Source of the DNA: JAKZSU01 sp047517485 | GTDB taxonomy: Bacteria > Pseudomonadota > Alphaproteobacteria > UBA7887 | Reading direction: 5' to 3' | Length of the DNA: 9,693 bases | NCBI GenBank assembly: GCA_047517485.1 | Contig: JAKZSU010000024.1 | Span: 1-9,693 of the forward strand | Shown here: piece after piece, positions 1-6,509 of the stretch | How the letters are laid out: every line of letters begins with the position of its first letter | How positions within the stretch are numbered: the first letter of the stretch is position 1 | Notes under the pieces: model-generated | What the model saw: the letters and a program-made list of their open reading frames with translations, nothing else | Databases searched by the model: none | What the model was told of the DNA's origin: nothing | Translations under genes and position numbers: made by a program

Positions 1-83
1 CTCGTGGCCTGCTTTTCTTCCGACTGCTCCAGCAGGCGGTGCAGCACGAGCCGGTCCCCTACAAGGGCCTAGTCGGCGGTCAT
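1..83 (-). pseudogene. Small partial reading frame with in-frame amber codon
   Basis: On the minus strand an ATG at 83-81 overlaps the TGA of the preceding frame (ATGA overlap), the usual sign of translational coupling. The frame reads Met-Thr-Ala-Asp and then hits TAG at 71-69. Beyond that stop the same frame stays open to the window edge and looks coding (ALVGDRLVLHRLLEQSEEKQ), an amphipathic helical stretch. Either this is a gene with a nonsense mutation, or translation begins at a later codon such as the GTG at 47-45, or the ATGA overlap is chance. The 3' end lies outside the window. I do not recognise the family. A recoded amber (for example pyrrolysine) is not supported by anything visible. 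Confidence 0.3.
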
Positions 84-322
84 CGCAGCCTCGGAAACCA
101 AATGTAGGGGATACGAGAGCGAAGTGGATACCCAGTTTCGGTAAAACCACAGGCATCCGAGTCCTTGGACATGATGCGCACCGAATAGCCGTCGCCGTGC
201 AGCGGCTCCTCGAGTTGACGGCACTCGAAATCGGCGCCCATGGCGGCGACCTTGTCCTCGATGGTCGCGCCGGGCCCCTCGGGCATGGTCAGTTGCGAAC
301 TGTCCTCAACGCGCGCCGCCAT
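80..322 (-). CDS. Hypothetical small protein, 80 aa
   Basis: This 80-residue frame starts at an ATG preceded by a G-rich stretch (seven G on the minus strand, 336-330) that could serve as a ribosome binding site. The first ~57 residues are acidic and GC-biased like neighbouring genes and look like a small soluble protein. The last ~22 residues (TETGYPLRSRIPYIWFPRLR) are basic and aromatic and come from a more AT-rich stretch (about 80-148) with an internal GGATAC direct repeat, so the C-terminus may have been replaced by an inserted short repeat. No signal peptide, membrane segment or known motif is visible. It is divergent from the hydrolase at 496. I do not recognise a family. It could be an intact small gene or the broken remains of a longer one. 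Confidence 0.4.
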   Translation of the reverse strand: MAARVEDSSQLTMPEGPGATIEDKVAAMGADFECRQLEEPLHGDGYSVRIMSKDSDACGFTETGYPLRSRIPYIWFPRLR

Positions 323-363
323 CGGCTATCCCCCCCGCGTCATACCCGCCGGTCATCGCCCGC

Positions 364-383
364 ATGCCGGCAAAATTCGGCAT
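364..383. promoter_or_regulatory. Inverted repeat in divergent spacer
   Basis: The 173-bp spacer between the minus-strand frame starting at 322 and the hydrolase starting at 496 is less GC-rich than the genes around it. It contains ATGCCG / CGGCAT arms of six bases separated by eight bases. Further right lie a perfect 10-bp palindrome TCAAGCTTGA (456-465) and a T-run. Promoters for both divergent genes must lie here if both are expressed, but I see no convincing -35/-10 pair. An operator role for the inverted repeat is a guess. Confidence 0.2.
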
Positions 384-495
384 TAAATCGTCTTTCAAAG
401 CAAATCCTGCGTTGCGCAAATCATTGCGCCCGCTGCCATGCTATGGAGAGAAGTCTCAAGCTTGAAGGGTTTTTTCGTCGGAACGAGGAAGTGCG

Positions 496-1326
496 ATGAG
501 CGTAAAGCACAGCCAAATCGAGACCAGCCATTGCCAAATCGCGGTGTCGGAAAGCCCCGGCGACGGGCCCGCCGTTCTGCTGATCCACGGCAATTCGTCG
601 TGCAAAGAGGTATTTCGCAATCAAATGAACGGGCCTATCGGCGATATTTACCGCCTCGTCGCGATGGATCTGCCCGGCCACGGCGCCTCGGCGGATGCCA
701 CCGATCCGCCGCGAACCTATTGCATGCCGGGTTACGCCGATGCCGCGATCGAGGTATTGCGCGCCCTCGGCATCGACCGCGCGACCGTCGTCGGGTGGTC
801 GTTGGGCGGCCACATCGGCATCGAGATGATGGGGCGTTATGTCGAGGTGAACGCGCTGATGATCAGTGGGACACCGCCGATTGGCCAGGAAGAGGGGGCG
901 CTGGCGGCCGGGTTTCTGCCCTCGGAACACATGGGACTGGCCGGACAGCCGGTGTTCTCCGAGGCCGAGGCCGACGCCTATGCCCACGCCACCTGTGGCG
1001 ACCATGCGCCGTTCGAGGATTTCCTGCTCGACGCGGTACGCCGCGCCGACGGGCGCGCCCGCGAACTGATGGTCGCCTCGTTCGTCGCCGGGGTCGGCGC
1101 CAATCAACGCGAAATCGTCGCAACCTCGTCCACCCCCCTGGCGGTGGTCAACGGCGGCGGCGAGCCCTTCGTCAACAACGACTACGTCAAAAGCGTCGAT
1201 TACGTGAACCTGTGGGAGGCCACGGTGCATATTCTCGATGGTCTCGGCCATGCGCCGTTCTGGGAAGCGCCAGACCAGTTCGATCCGATACTCGAACGCT
1301 TCCTCGCCGATGTCACCGGCGATTGA
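496..1326 (+). CDS. Alpha/beta-fold hydrolase
   Basis: This 276-residue protein is a member of the alpha/beta hydrolase superfamily, which hydrolyses esters, lactones, amides or carbon-carbon bonds through a Ser-His-acid triad. Visible landmarks are the strand and oxyanion segment LLIHGNSS (28-35), the MDLPGHGAS loop (57-65), the nucleophile elbow VGWSLGG (Ser102), and the histidine segment GLGHAPFWEAP (His252) near the C-terminus. The acid is less clear; Glu223 in NGGGEPFV follows the right strand and is the best candidate in place of the usual Asp. There is no signal peptide, so it is probably cytoplasmic. The ATG at 496 follows a good GAGGAAG at 485-491. The next gene, a DUF2817 peptidase-like protein, begins 12 bp downstream, so the two are probably co-transcribed. 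The substrate cannot be told from sequence. Confidence 0.93.
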   Translation: MSVKHSQIETSHCQIAVSESPGDGPAVLLIHGNSSCKEVFRNQMNGPIGDIYRLVAMDLPGHGASADATDPPRTYCMPGYADAAIEVLRALGIDRATVVGWSLGGHIGIEMMGRYVEVNALMISGTPPIGQEEGALAAGFLPSEHMGLAGQPVFSEAEADAYAHATCGDHAPFEDFLLDAVRRADGRARELMVASFVAGVGANQREIVATSSTPLAVVNGGGEPFVNNDYVKSVDYVNLWEATVHILDGLGHAPFWEAPDQFDPILERFLADVTGD

Positions 1327-1338
1327 AGCGCCGCGGCG

Positions 1339-2427
1339 ATGGATTGCCTCAATTATTTTGCTCATGATTATGCGTCGGCACGGCTGAAATTTCTCGAGGC
1401 CGCCGAAAGCGCCGGCGCCGAAATCGTCAGCTTCGAGACCGGCGGCGAGTCTCCGGGCGGCGATCCGCTGTGCACCGACGTTGCCTTGCTCGGCAATTCG
1501 TCGGCCAGCCGGGTTCTCGTCGTCAACATCGGCACCCACGGCGTCGAAGGATTTTGCGGCTCGGGGATTGCCGTCGGCTGGCTGAGATCGGCCCACTATC
1601 GCGCCATCGGCGGCGAGGTTCGGGTGGTGCTTGTCCACGCCATCAATCCGCACGGATTCGCTTGGTTGCGGCGGGTCAACGAAGACAATGTCGATCTCAA
1701 TCGCAATTTCATCAGCCACCCGGAGACCGGCACCGACGATCCCGAGTACCGCGCGCTGATGCCGGTCATCCTGCCCGAATGCTGGGACCGGGACAGCGCC
1801 CGGGCCTTCGATGCCGCGTGGGATCGAATTGTCGAGGCGCAGGGTGACTTCAAGGCGCAGGCGATCATCAGCGGCGGGCAATATTGTGCGCCCGACGGCG
1901 TATTCTACGGCGGCCGCGAACCGACCTGGTCGAACCGAACCTTTCGCGACATCGCCGGCCGTTTCGTCCAGGGCGCGTCACATGTCGCCTTCATCGACAT
2001 TCACACCGGACTCGGCCCCTTCGGTGCCGCCGAACTGATTCATCGCGCCGCCAAGGGGAGCGCCGAAGCCGATCGCCTGACCCGGTGGTATGGCCACGGG
2101 TTGGCCTCACTCGCCGACGGCACGACGATTTCGGCGGCTCGAAGCGACGGCCTGATCGATTCGGCGTTGACCGAAATGCTCGGCAAGTCCGAACTCACCG
2201 CGGTTACCATGGAGTTCGGCACCTACCCGATCGAGGACGTTCTGTACGCGGTGCGGGCGGACAATTGGCTGCACCAGCGCGGCGATCTCGAGTCCGCGCT
2301 TGGCCGGAAAATCAAGGCCGATATGCGCGAACGGTTCTATCCCGAGGACGACGACCGGAAAGAACTGGTGTTCCTGCGCGGCCGGCAAATCCTGGCGCGC
2401 GCGGTCCAAGGCTTGCGACAGGCTTAG
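1339..2427 (+). CDS. DUF2817 / M14-type zinc carboxypeptidase-like protein
   Basis: A 362-residue protein resembling the DUF2817 group, related to M14 zinc carboxypeptidases and aspartoacylase-like amidohydrolases. The zinc-site pattern is readable: NIGTHGVEG gives His67 and Glu70, and FIDIHTGLG gives His222. NVDLNRNF (117-124) holds the Asn-Arg pair that binds the substrate carboxylate in M14 enzymes, and TMEFGTY gives Glu292 in the position of the general base. NPHGFAWLRRVNEDN (103-117) is also typical of DUF2817. No signal peptide is seen, so a cytoplasmic enzyme cleaving a peptide or acyl-amino bond is likely; the substrate is unknown. It lies 12 bp after the hydrolase gene with only a weak ribosome binding site, suggesting one transcript. 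Its TAG stop overlaps the stop of the convergent dehydrogenase gene by four bases. Confidence 0.92.
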   Translation: MDCLNYFAHDYASARLKFLEAAESAGAEIVSFETGGESPGGDPLCTDVALLGNSSASRVLVVNIGTHGVEGFCGSGIAVGWLRSAHYRAIGGEVRVVLVHAINPHGFAWLRRVNEDNVDLNRNFISHPETGTDDPEYRALMPVILPECWDRDSARAFDAAWDRIVEAQGDFKAQAIISGGQYCAPDGVFYGGREPTWSNRTFRDIAGRFVQGASHVAFIDIHTGLGPFGAAELIHRAAKGSAEADRLTRWYGHGLASLADGTTISAARSDGLIDSALTEMLGKSELTAVTMEFGTYPIEDVLYAVRADNWLHQRGDLESALGRKIKADMRERFYPEDDDRKELVFLRGRQILARAVQGLRQA

Positions 2428-3494
2428 CTAGGTCCGGCCAGTGGCTCGGGGGCCGGGACATTCAGGCGCTCGAGCGTCGCGACGATATTGTGCCATACCG
2501 CGTCCTCGATCTCGATGCCGTTAGCGCTCCGCTCGGCGCGATTGTCGCGCTCGAATTCGCCCGGCAGGCGCACGCCATCGCTGCCCGGGAGCGGCGTGCT
2601 GGCGTGGAGATAGTCTGTATAGGTCCGGATTTCCGCCGCGTACGCCGCGTCGTCGATAAACGCGCGCGGGTCGATGACGATGTGGAAGGTGCCGTTGTTC
2701 AGTTTGACGTCGTCATGGTGGCGCGCGGTGCCCGAGCCGCCGAGCAGGCCGCAAAACAGATCGACGATGACCGCCAGGCCGAACCCCTTGTGGCCGTACA
2801 GCAGCCCGCCGAGGGGCAGCGCGGCGCCGCCGCGTTTGAGAAAATCGTCGGGATCGGTGCTGGGTTCGCCGGCGGCATCGACGATCGCGCCTTCGGGAAG
2901 CGCCACGCCGCGGTCCTTGGCTTGGCGGATCTTGTTGATCGCCAGCGCCGAGGTCGAGATGTCGAGCAGGATCGGATCGCCGTCGGGATTGGGAAACGCG
3001 GCGGTAAACGGGTTGGCGCCCATGCGGGCCTCGAGGCCGCCGTGCGCGGCGATCGAGATGCCACGCCCCTGGCCGTTGCAAAAAGTGATGCCGACGAACC
3101 CGGCGTTCGCCGCCATCTCGGGGTAGGCGCCGACGCGTCCGACATGTTCCTGATTGCGCACCGCGACCGCGCCGATCGAAGCCTTTCGTGCCTTTTCGAT
3201 CGCCAGTTCGAGACCGCGCGCGGCGGCGATGTGGCCGAGCGTGCGCTTGCCGTCGAGAATCGCCGTGGTCGGCGTCTCGGACACAATCTCGGGCTCGCCT
3301 TCGGGCACGATCAGACCGTCGCGAACGCGCGAGACATAGATCGGAATGTGACGCACACCGTGCGAATCGTGGCCGACCAGATTCGCCTCGACCATCAAAT
3401 GGGCGATCTGGCGTGCCCGGTCGGACGCAAATCCCGCCGCCACGAAGGTCGCGTGGCACATGTCCCGCAGATCATCCGCGCCAAATCTCGCCAT
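2424..3494 (-). CDS. Malate/L-lactate dehydrogenase-family (Ldh2) oxidoreductase
   Basis: A 356-residue member of the NAD(P)-dependent Ldh_2/MDH2 family, the fold of YiaK, AllD and sulfolactate dehydrogenase, distinct from classical Rossmann LDH/MDH. These enzymes interconvert 2-hydroxy and 2-oxo acids. Family signatures are GHDSHGVRHIP (41-51, with His45 matching the proposed catalytic His of YiaK), VRNQEHVGRVGAYPE (112-126), RMGANPFTAAFPNP (157-170), LLDISTSALAINKIR (176-190) and YGHKGFGLAVIVDLF (233-247). Length is normal for the family. I take the ATG at 3494 because GGAGGGAG sits six bases upstream; a frame extension to 3554 lacks family similarity. It is convergent with the DUF2817 gene (4-bp overlap) and divergent from a TRAP binding-protein gene, which would fit organic-acid use. 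The substrate is not determined by the sequence. Confidence 0.93.
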   Translation of the reverse strand: MARFGADDLRDMCHATFVAAGFASDRARQIAHLMVEANLVGHDSHGVRHIPIYVSRVRDGLIVPEGEPEIVSETPTTAILDGKRTLGHIAAARGLELAIEKARKASIGAVAVRNQEHVGRVGAYPEMAANAGFVGITFCNGQGRGISIAAHGGLEARMGANPFTAAFPNPDGDPILLDISTSALAINKIRQAKDRGVALPEGAIVDAAGEPSTDPDDFLKRGGAALPLGGLLYGHKGFGLAVIVDLFCGLLGGSGTARHHDDVKLNNGTFHIVIDPRAFIDDAAYAAEIRTYTDYLHASTPLPGSDGVRLPGEFERDNRAERSANGIEIEDAVWHNIVATLERLNVPAPEPLAGPS

Positions 3495-3563
3495 TCCGGT
3501 CTCCCTCCGGTCGAATATTATGCCCCCGTATAGCCCGATTCCGGGGCATTGCACGACACCATC

Positions 3564-3591
3564 GCAGCACTGGCTGCACCACCGGCTGGTG
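3564..3591. promoter_or_regulatory. Two abutting inverted repeats in divergent spacer
   Basis: The 159-bp spacer between the dehydrogenase start (3494) and the TRAP binding-protein start (3654) holds GCAGC-ACTG-GCTGC (3564-3577) directly followed by CACCA-CCGGC-TGGTG (3577-3591). Dyad symmetry at a divergent promoter region is typical of an operator for a shared regulator, but no regulator gene is nearby and I see no clear promoter hexamers. Chance short hairpins are common in GC-rich DNA, so this is tentative. Confidence 0.25.
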
Positions 3592-3653
3592 ATCGGAGAA
3601 CAAGCGCCGTATCATGGCCGCCGATCCACCGGAGCGACAAAGGGAACCGCCAC

Positions 3654-4745
3654 ATGAAAGTCATTGTAACCGGCATTGTCGGGCTAATTCTTGGTGCCAT
3701 CATCGGACTATACGGCTTGGCACCCCCTGGCGGAGGCGGCGACGCGCCGGCCGTGGAAGTTGTGGCCGCCGAGGGGCCGGCGTCGGTGCGCTGGAAAATG
3801 GCGAGTTCCTTCCCCGGCGAGCTGGTGCAGCTCGGCACCCTCGGCAAGCGCTTCGAGCGACGCATCCAGACCGCGTCGAATGACAGTTTGCGGATGAAAT
3901 TCTATGAGCCGGGCGCGCTGGTGCCGGCGTTGGAGATTTTCGACGCGGTGTCCAGCGGCGCGCTCGACGCGGGCTGGTCCTCGTCGGGCTATTGGGCGGG
4001 CAAGATTCCCGCGATGCAGTTTTTCGCCGCGGTGCCGTTCGGCCCCGATCCCGGCGAATATCTCGCCTGGCTGCAATTCGGCGGCGGCAAGGAGCTGAGC
4101 GAGGAGCTTTACGCGCCGTACAATATTCACCCCCTCCAATGCGGCATGATTTCGGCGGAAGGCTCGGGCTGGTTCCGCGAGGAGATCACCAGCCTCGAGG
4201 ATCTCAAGGGCCTGAAAATGCGCTTCTTCGGCCTCGGCGCCAAGGTGATGGAGAAGCTCGGCGTCTCAACCCAACTGCTCGCCGGTGGCGATATCTTCCC
4301 GGCGCTTGAGCTTGGCACCATCGACGCCACGGAATTCTCCATGCCGGCGATCGATCTCGACCTCGGCTTCTATCAGATCGCCAAGCATTACTACTTTCCC
4401 GGTTGGCATCAGCCGTCGAGCTTTCTCGAACTGATCATCAACAAGGAGCGCTGGGACAGTTTGAGCCCGGCGCACCAGGCGATCATCGAGATGGCGTGCG
4501 GCGACAGTGTCACCGTCGGCATCGCCGAAGGCGAGGCGATGCAGTTCGCCGCGCTCAAGGAACTCCAGGCCAAGGGGGTGACCTTCCATCGCTGGTCGCC
4601 GGAGATCCTCGCCGCGCTCGAAACCGCGTGGGCCGAGGTGGTGGCGGAGGAATCCGCCAACAACGAGGATTTCGCCCGGGTCTGGGAGTCGCTACGACAA
4701 TTCCGCGAAGATTACAAACTGTGGAGCGGTCTGGGGCACCTCTAG
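3654..4745 (+). CDS. TRAP transporter substrate-binding protein (DctP/FcbT1 type)
   Basis: A 363-residue extracytoplasmic solute receptor of the tripartite ATP-independent periplasmic transporter class, closest in pattern to the mannitol/chloroaromatic (FcbT1-like) branch. Signatures include WKMASSFPGEL (47-57), YEPGALVPALEIFDAVSSG (84-102), GYWAGKIPAMQFF (112-124), GWFREEITSLEDLKGLKMRFFG (172-193, where Arg190 is the conserved carboxylate-binding Arg of the family), GGDIFPALELGTIDATE (211-227), and FYQIAKHYYFPGWHQP (239-254). The N-terminus has a hydrophobic segment (4-22) without an obvious AXA cleavage site, so it may be a signal anchor rather than a cleaved signal. The ATG at 3654 is preceded by AAGGGAA; an in-frame ATG at 3549 would hide the hydrophobic segment. 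No membrane-subunit genes (DctQ/DctM) are adjacent. A Sel1-repeat gene follows after 12 bp. The ligand is probably an organic acid; this is inferred. Confidence 0.94.
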   Translation: MKVIVTGIVGLILGAIIGLYGLAPPGGGGDAPAVEVVAAEGPASVRWKMASSFPGELVQLGTLGKRFERRIQTASNDSLRMKFYEPGALVPALEIFDAVSSGALDAGWSSSGYWAGKIPAMQFFAAVPFGPDPGEYLAWLQFGGGKELSEELYAPYNIHPLQCGMISAEGSGWFREEITSLEDLKGLKMRFFGLGAKVMEKLGVSTQLLAGGDIFPALELGTIDATEFSMPAIDLDLGFYQIAKHYYFPGWHQPSSFLELIINKERWDSLSPAHQAIIEMACGDSVTVGIAEGEAMQFAALKELQAKGVTFHRWSPEILAALETAWAEVVAEESANNEDFARVWESLRQFREDYKLWSGLGHL

Positions 4746-4757
4746 AGCGGAATCGCG

Positions 4758-5441
4758 ATGTATAGAGTAATCATCACCGCCGCCTTGCTGTGGGCGGCAT
4801 GCGCGCCCGCGCACGCCGATTTCGACGCCGGAATGGCGGCCGCGAGCACGGGTGATTTCGCGGCCGCGCGCGCCGAGTGGCAGCCGTTGGCCGAGGCCGG
4901 CGATGCGGCCGCGCAGTATCACATGGGCTTGCTCAACGCCGAGGGGCGCGGGGGCAAGCAGAATTTCGACGAAGCGGGACGTTATTTTCATCTTGCCGCC
5001 GCGCAAGGCCATGCCGACGCGCAGTTCGCCATCGCGCTGATGATCGATCGCGGCCAGGGCGTGCCGCAGGACGATACGCTCGCCAGCCAGTGGTACTTGA
5101 CCGCCGCCGAGAACGACCATGTCGAGGCGCAATACAATCTGGCGATCGCCTATATGCGCGGCTCGGGTGTCGCGATCGACGAGGCCGAGGGGGTCAAATG
5201 GTTCAAGGCCGCCGGCGAGCAGGGCTACAGCCATGCCCTGGTCAATCTCGGTGTCGTCCATGCCATCGGCAAGGGGGTCGAGCGCGATCCGGTGATCGCG
5301 TACATGTGGTTTCGTATCGCCACCGAAAAGGACGTCCGCGGTGCCGGCCAAGCACTCGATCGAACCCGGGGCGAGCTGTCGGAAGAGCAGATCGCCGCCG
5401 CCGAGGCCCGCGCGGCGGCGTGGCTGGAGAGCCATCCCTAA
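4758..5441 (+). CDS. Secreted Sel1-repeat (SLR/TPR-like) protein
   Basis: A 227-residue protein made of Sel1-like repeats, 36-residue helix pairs that act as protein-protein interaction scaffolds. A signal peptide is clear: a hydrophobic stretch and the site APAHA|DF at residues 16-22, so the product is probably periplasmic. After a helical pair at 22-47, repeats occur at about 48-83 (GDAAAQYHMGLLNAEG), 84-119 (GHADAQFAIALMIDRG), 120-155 (DHVEAQYNLAIAYMRG) and 156-190 (GYSHALVNLGVVHAIG). Each has the A..LG...  .G.G pattern followed by an Asp/Glu-rich helix and a W/Y-F pair. The C-terminus is a charged helix ending in AAAWLESHP. It starts 12 bp after the TRAP receptor gene and is probably co-transcribed. 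A specific role is unknown; both products would share the periplasm. Confidence 0.9.
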   Translation: MYRVIITAALLWAACAPAHADFDAGMAAASTGDFAAARAEWQPLAEAGDAAAQYHMGLLNAEGRGGKQNFDEAGRYFHLAAAQGHADAQFAIALMIDRGQGVPQDDTLASQWYLTAAENDHVEAQYNLAIAYMRGSGVAIDEAEGVKWFKAAGEQGYSHALVNLGVVHAIGKGVERDPVIAYMWFRIATEKDVRGAGQALDRTRGELSEEQIAAAEARAAAWLESHP

Positions 5442-5489
5442 CCGCCAAATAAAACCTAGTGCGCGTTTGAACTGACTAGATAATTTTCC

Positions 5490-5495
5490 AGGAGG
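5490..5495 (+). promoter_or_regulatory. Consensus Shine-Dalgarno deciding a TTG start
   Basis: AGGAGG lies nine bases before a TTG at 5505. No ATG in this frame gives the family N-terminus, so this perfect site supports TTG as the start of the quinone-oxidoreductase gene. The preceding 60 bp (5442-5504) is AT-rich relative to the genes and could hold that gene's promoter, though no well-spaced hexamer pair is evident. Confidence 0.75.
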
Positions 5496-5504
5496 ACACC
5501 GACG

Positions 5505-6509
5505 TTGAGAGCTTATGAGATCGTTTCGCCCGATGGCATCGACACCTTGACCCTCGCCGACCGGCCGTCGCCGGAGCCCGGGCATGGCGAGGTGCTGGTG
5601 CGCATGCGCGCGTCCTCGGTCAACTATCGCGATCTGGTGACCGTCGAGGATCCCGGGCCGCGGAATATTTCCTACCCGCGGGTGCCCAACTCGGATGGCG
5701 CCGGCGAAGTCGTCGCGGTGGGTCCGGGCGTGACCGAATTCGCCCCCGGCGACCGGGTCGCCGGCTGTTTCTTCCGGCGCTGGGTCGATGGGCCGATTAC
5801 CGCGCGCGCCATGGCAAGTGCCTTGGGCGGCGCCCTCGATGGCGTGTTGGCCGAAGAAGTCGTGTTCCCCGCCGACGGCGTGGTGCGGATCCCCGATCAC
5901 CTCTCGTATGAACAAGCGGCGACGCTGCCCTGTGCCGGCCTCACCGCCTGGCACGCGTTGGTCGAGAAGGGTGGGGTGAAAGCCGGTGAGACGGTGCTCC
6001 TGCTCGGCACCGGCGGGGTGTCGATCTTCGCGCTGCAATTCGCCGCGATGCACGGCGCGCGCGCGATCGTCACCTCGAGCAGCGACAAAAAACTCGACCG
6101 CGCCCGCGCCCTCGGCGCCTGGGAGACGATCAATTACCGCCAGACCCCGGACTGGGAGACCCGGGTGCGTGAGCTCACCGACGGCGAGGGCGTCGATCAC
6201 GTGGTCGAGGTCGGCGGCGCCGGCACGCTGGAGAAATCCGTCGCCTCGGCGCGGGTCGGCGGCCATGTCGCGTTGATCGGCATCCTCACCGGCGGGGTGA
6301 TGAACCCGGTCGGCATCATGCGCGGCTCGCTCAGGCTGAACGGCATCTATGTCGGCAGTCGGGCGATGTGCACGGCAATGAACGACGCGATCGCCGCCAA
6401 CACGCTAGAGCCGGTGATCGACCATGTGGTCGCTTTCGAGGACGCGCGCCAAGCCTATCACGACATGCGTGCGGCGGGTCATTTCGGCAAGATCGTCATT
6501 TCCGTCTAG
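5505..6509 (+). CDS. Zinc-free MDR / NADPH:quinone oxidoreductase-like protein
   Basis: A 334-residue medium-chain dehydrogenase/reductase. The N-terminal GroES-like domain shows VRMRASSVNYRDL (32-44) and NSDGAGEVVAVGPGVTEFAPGDRV (62-85); a Rossmann domain follows with ETVLLLGTGGVSIFALQFA (162-180) and TSSSDKKLDRARALGA (190-205). The Ser and Lys residues after the second strand suggest NADPH preference. The cysteine and histidine ligands of zinc-dependent alcohol dehydrogenases are absent (NYRDL replaces the catalytic Cys region and there is no four-Cys lobe), which fits the quinone oxidoreductase/enoyl reductase branch. It is expected to be cytoplasmic and to reduce quinones or activated alkenes; the actual substrate is unknown. 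It starts with TTG behind a perfect AGGAGG. Its stop overlaps that of convergent bacterioferritin by four bases. Confidence 0.92.
   Translation: MRAYEIVSPDGIDTLTLADRPSPEPGHGEVLVRMRASSVNYRDLVTVEDPGPRNISYPRVPNSDGAGEVVAVGPGVTEFAPGDRVAGCFFRRWVDGPITARAMASALGGALDGVLAEEVVFPADGVVRIPDHLSYEQAATLPCAGLTAWHALVEKGGVKAGETVLLLGTGGVSIFALQFAAMHGARAIVTSSSDKKLDRARALGAWETINYRQTPDWETRVRELTDGEGVDHVVEVGGAGTLEKSVASARVGGHVALIGILTGGVMNPVGIMRGSLRLNGIYVGSRAMCTAMNDAIAANTLEPVIDHVVAFEDARQAYHDMRAAGHFGKIVISV

Noticed and set aside
69..71. Amber codon read as pyrrolysine
   Set aside because: No Pyl-dependent methyltransferase features and no pyl genes are visible; a nonsense mutation or alternative start is simpler.
456..476. 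Palindrome TCAAGCTTGA followed by T-run as an intrinsic terminator before the hydrolase
   Set aside because: The palindrome has no loop and only AT-rich pairing, three bases separate it from the T-run, and it lies only ~20 bp before a start codon with no upstream plus-strand gene to terminate.
421..1881. Very long minus-strand open frame (486 codons) opposite the hydrolase and DUF2817 genes
   Set aside because: It lies antisense to two genes with clear catalytic motifs, its product is low in recognisable motifs and rich in Arg, Gly, Ala and Asp, and long antisense frames are expected in GC-rich DNA.
2432..2459. GTCCGGCC / GGCCGGGAC hairpin as a terminator for the DUF2817 gene
   Set aside because: The stem needs a bulge, lacks a T-tract and lies in the dehydrogenase coding end, where such pairing is common in GC-rich sequence.
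1884..3533. 549-codon plus-strand open frame across DUF2817 and antisense to the dehydrogenase
   Set aside because: It crosses two well-supported genes in another frame or strand, has an arginine-rich composition and no domain pattern.
3495..3554. 20-codon N-terminal extension of the Ldh2-family gene
   Set aside because: The ATG at 3494 has GGAGGGAG at ideal spacing and gives the family N-terminus; the extension does not.
3549..3653. 35-codon N-terminal extension of the TRAP receptor
   Set aside because: It would bury the hydrophobic export segment, has no ribosome binding site, and lies in the divergent promoter region; the ATG at 3654 has AAGGGAA before it.
4692..6266. 524-codon minus-strand open frame opposite the Sel1-repeat and quinone-oxidoreductase genes
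   Set aside because: Both opposite genes have clear signatures and proper starts; this frame has no family motif and is a codon-bias shadow.
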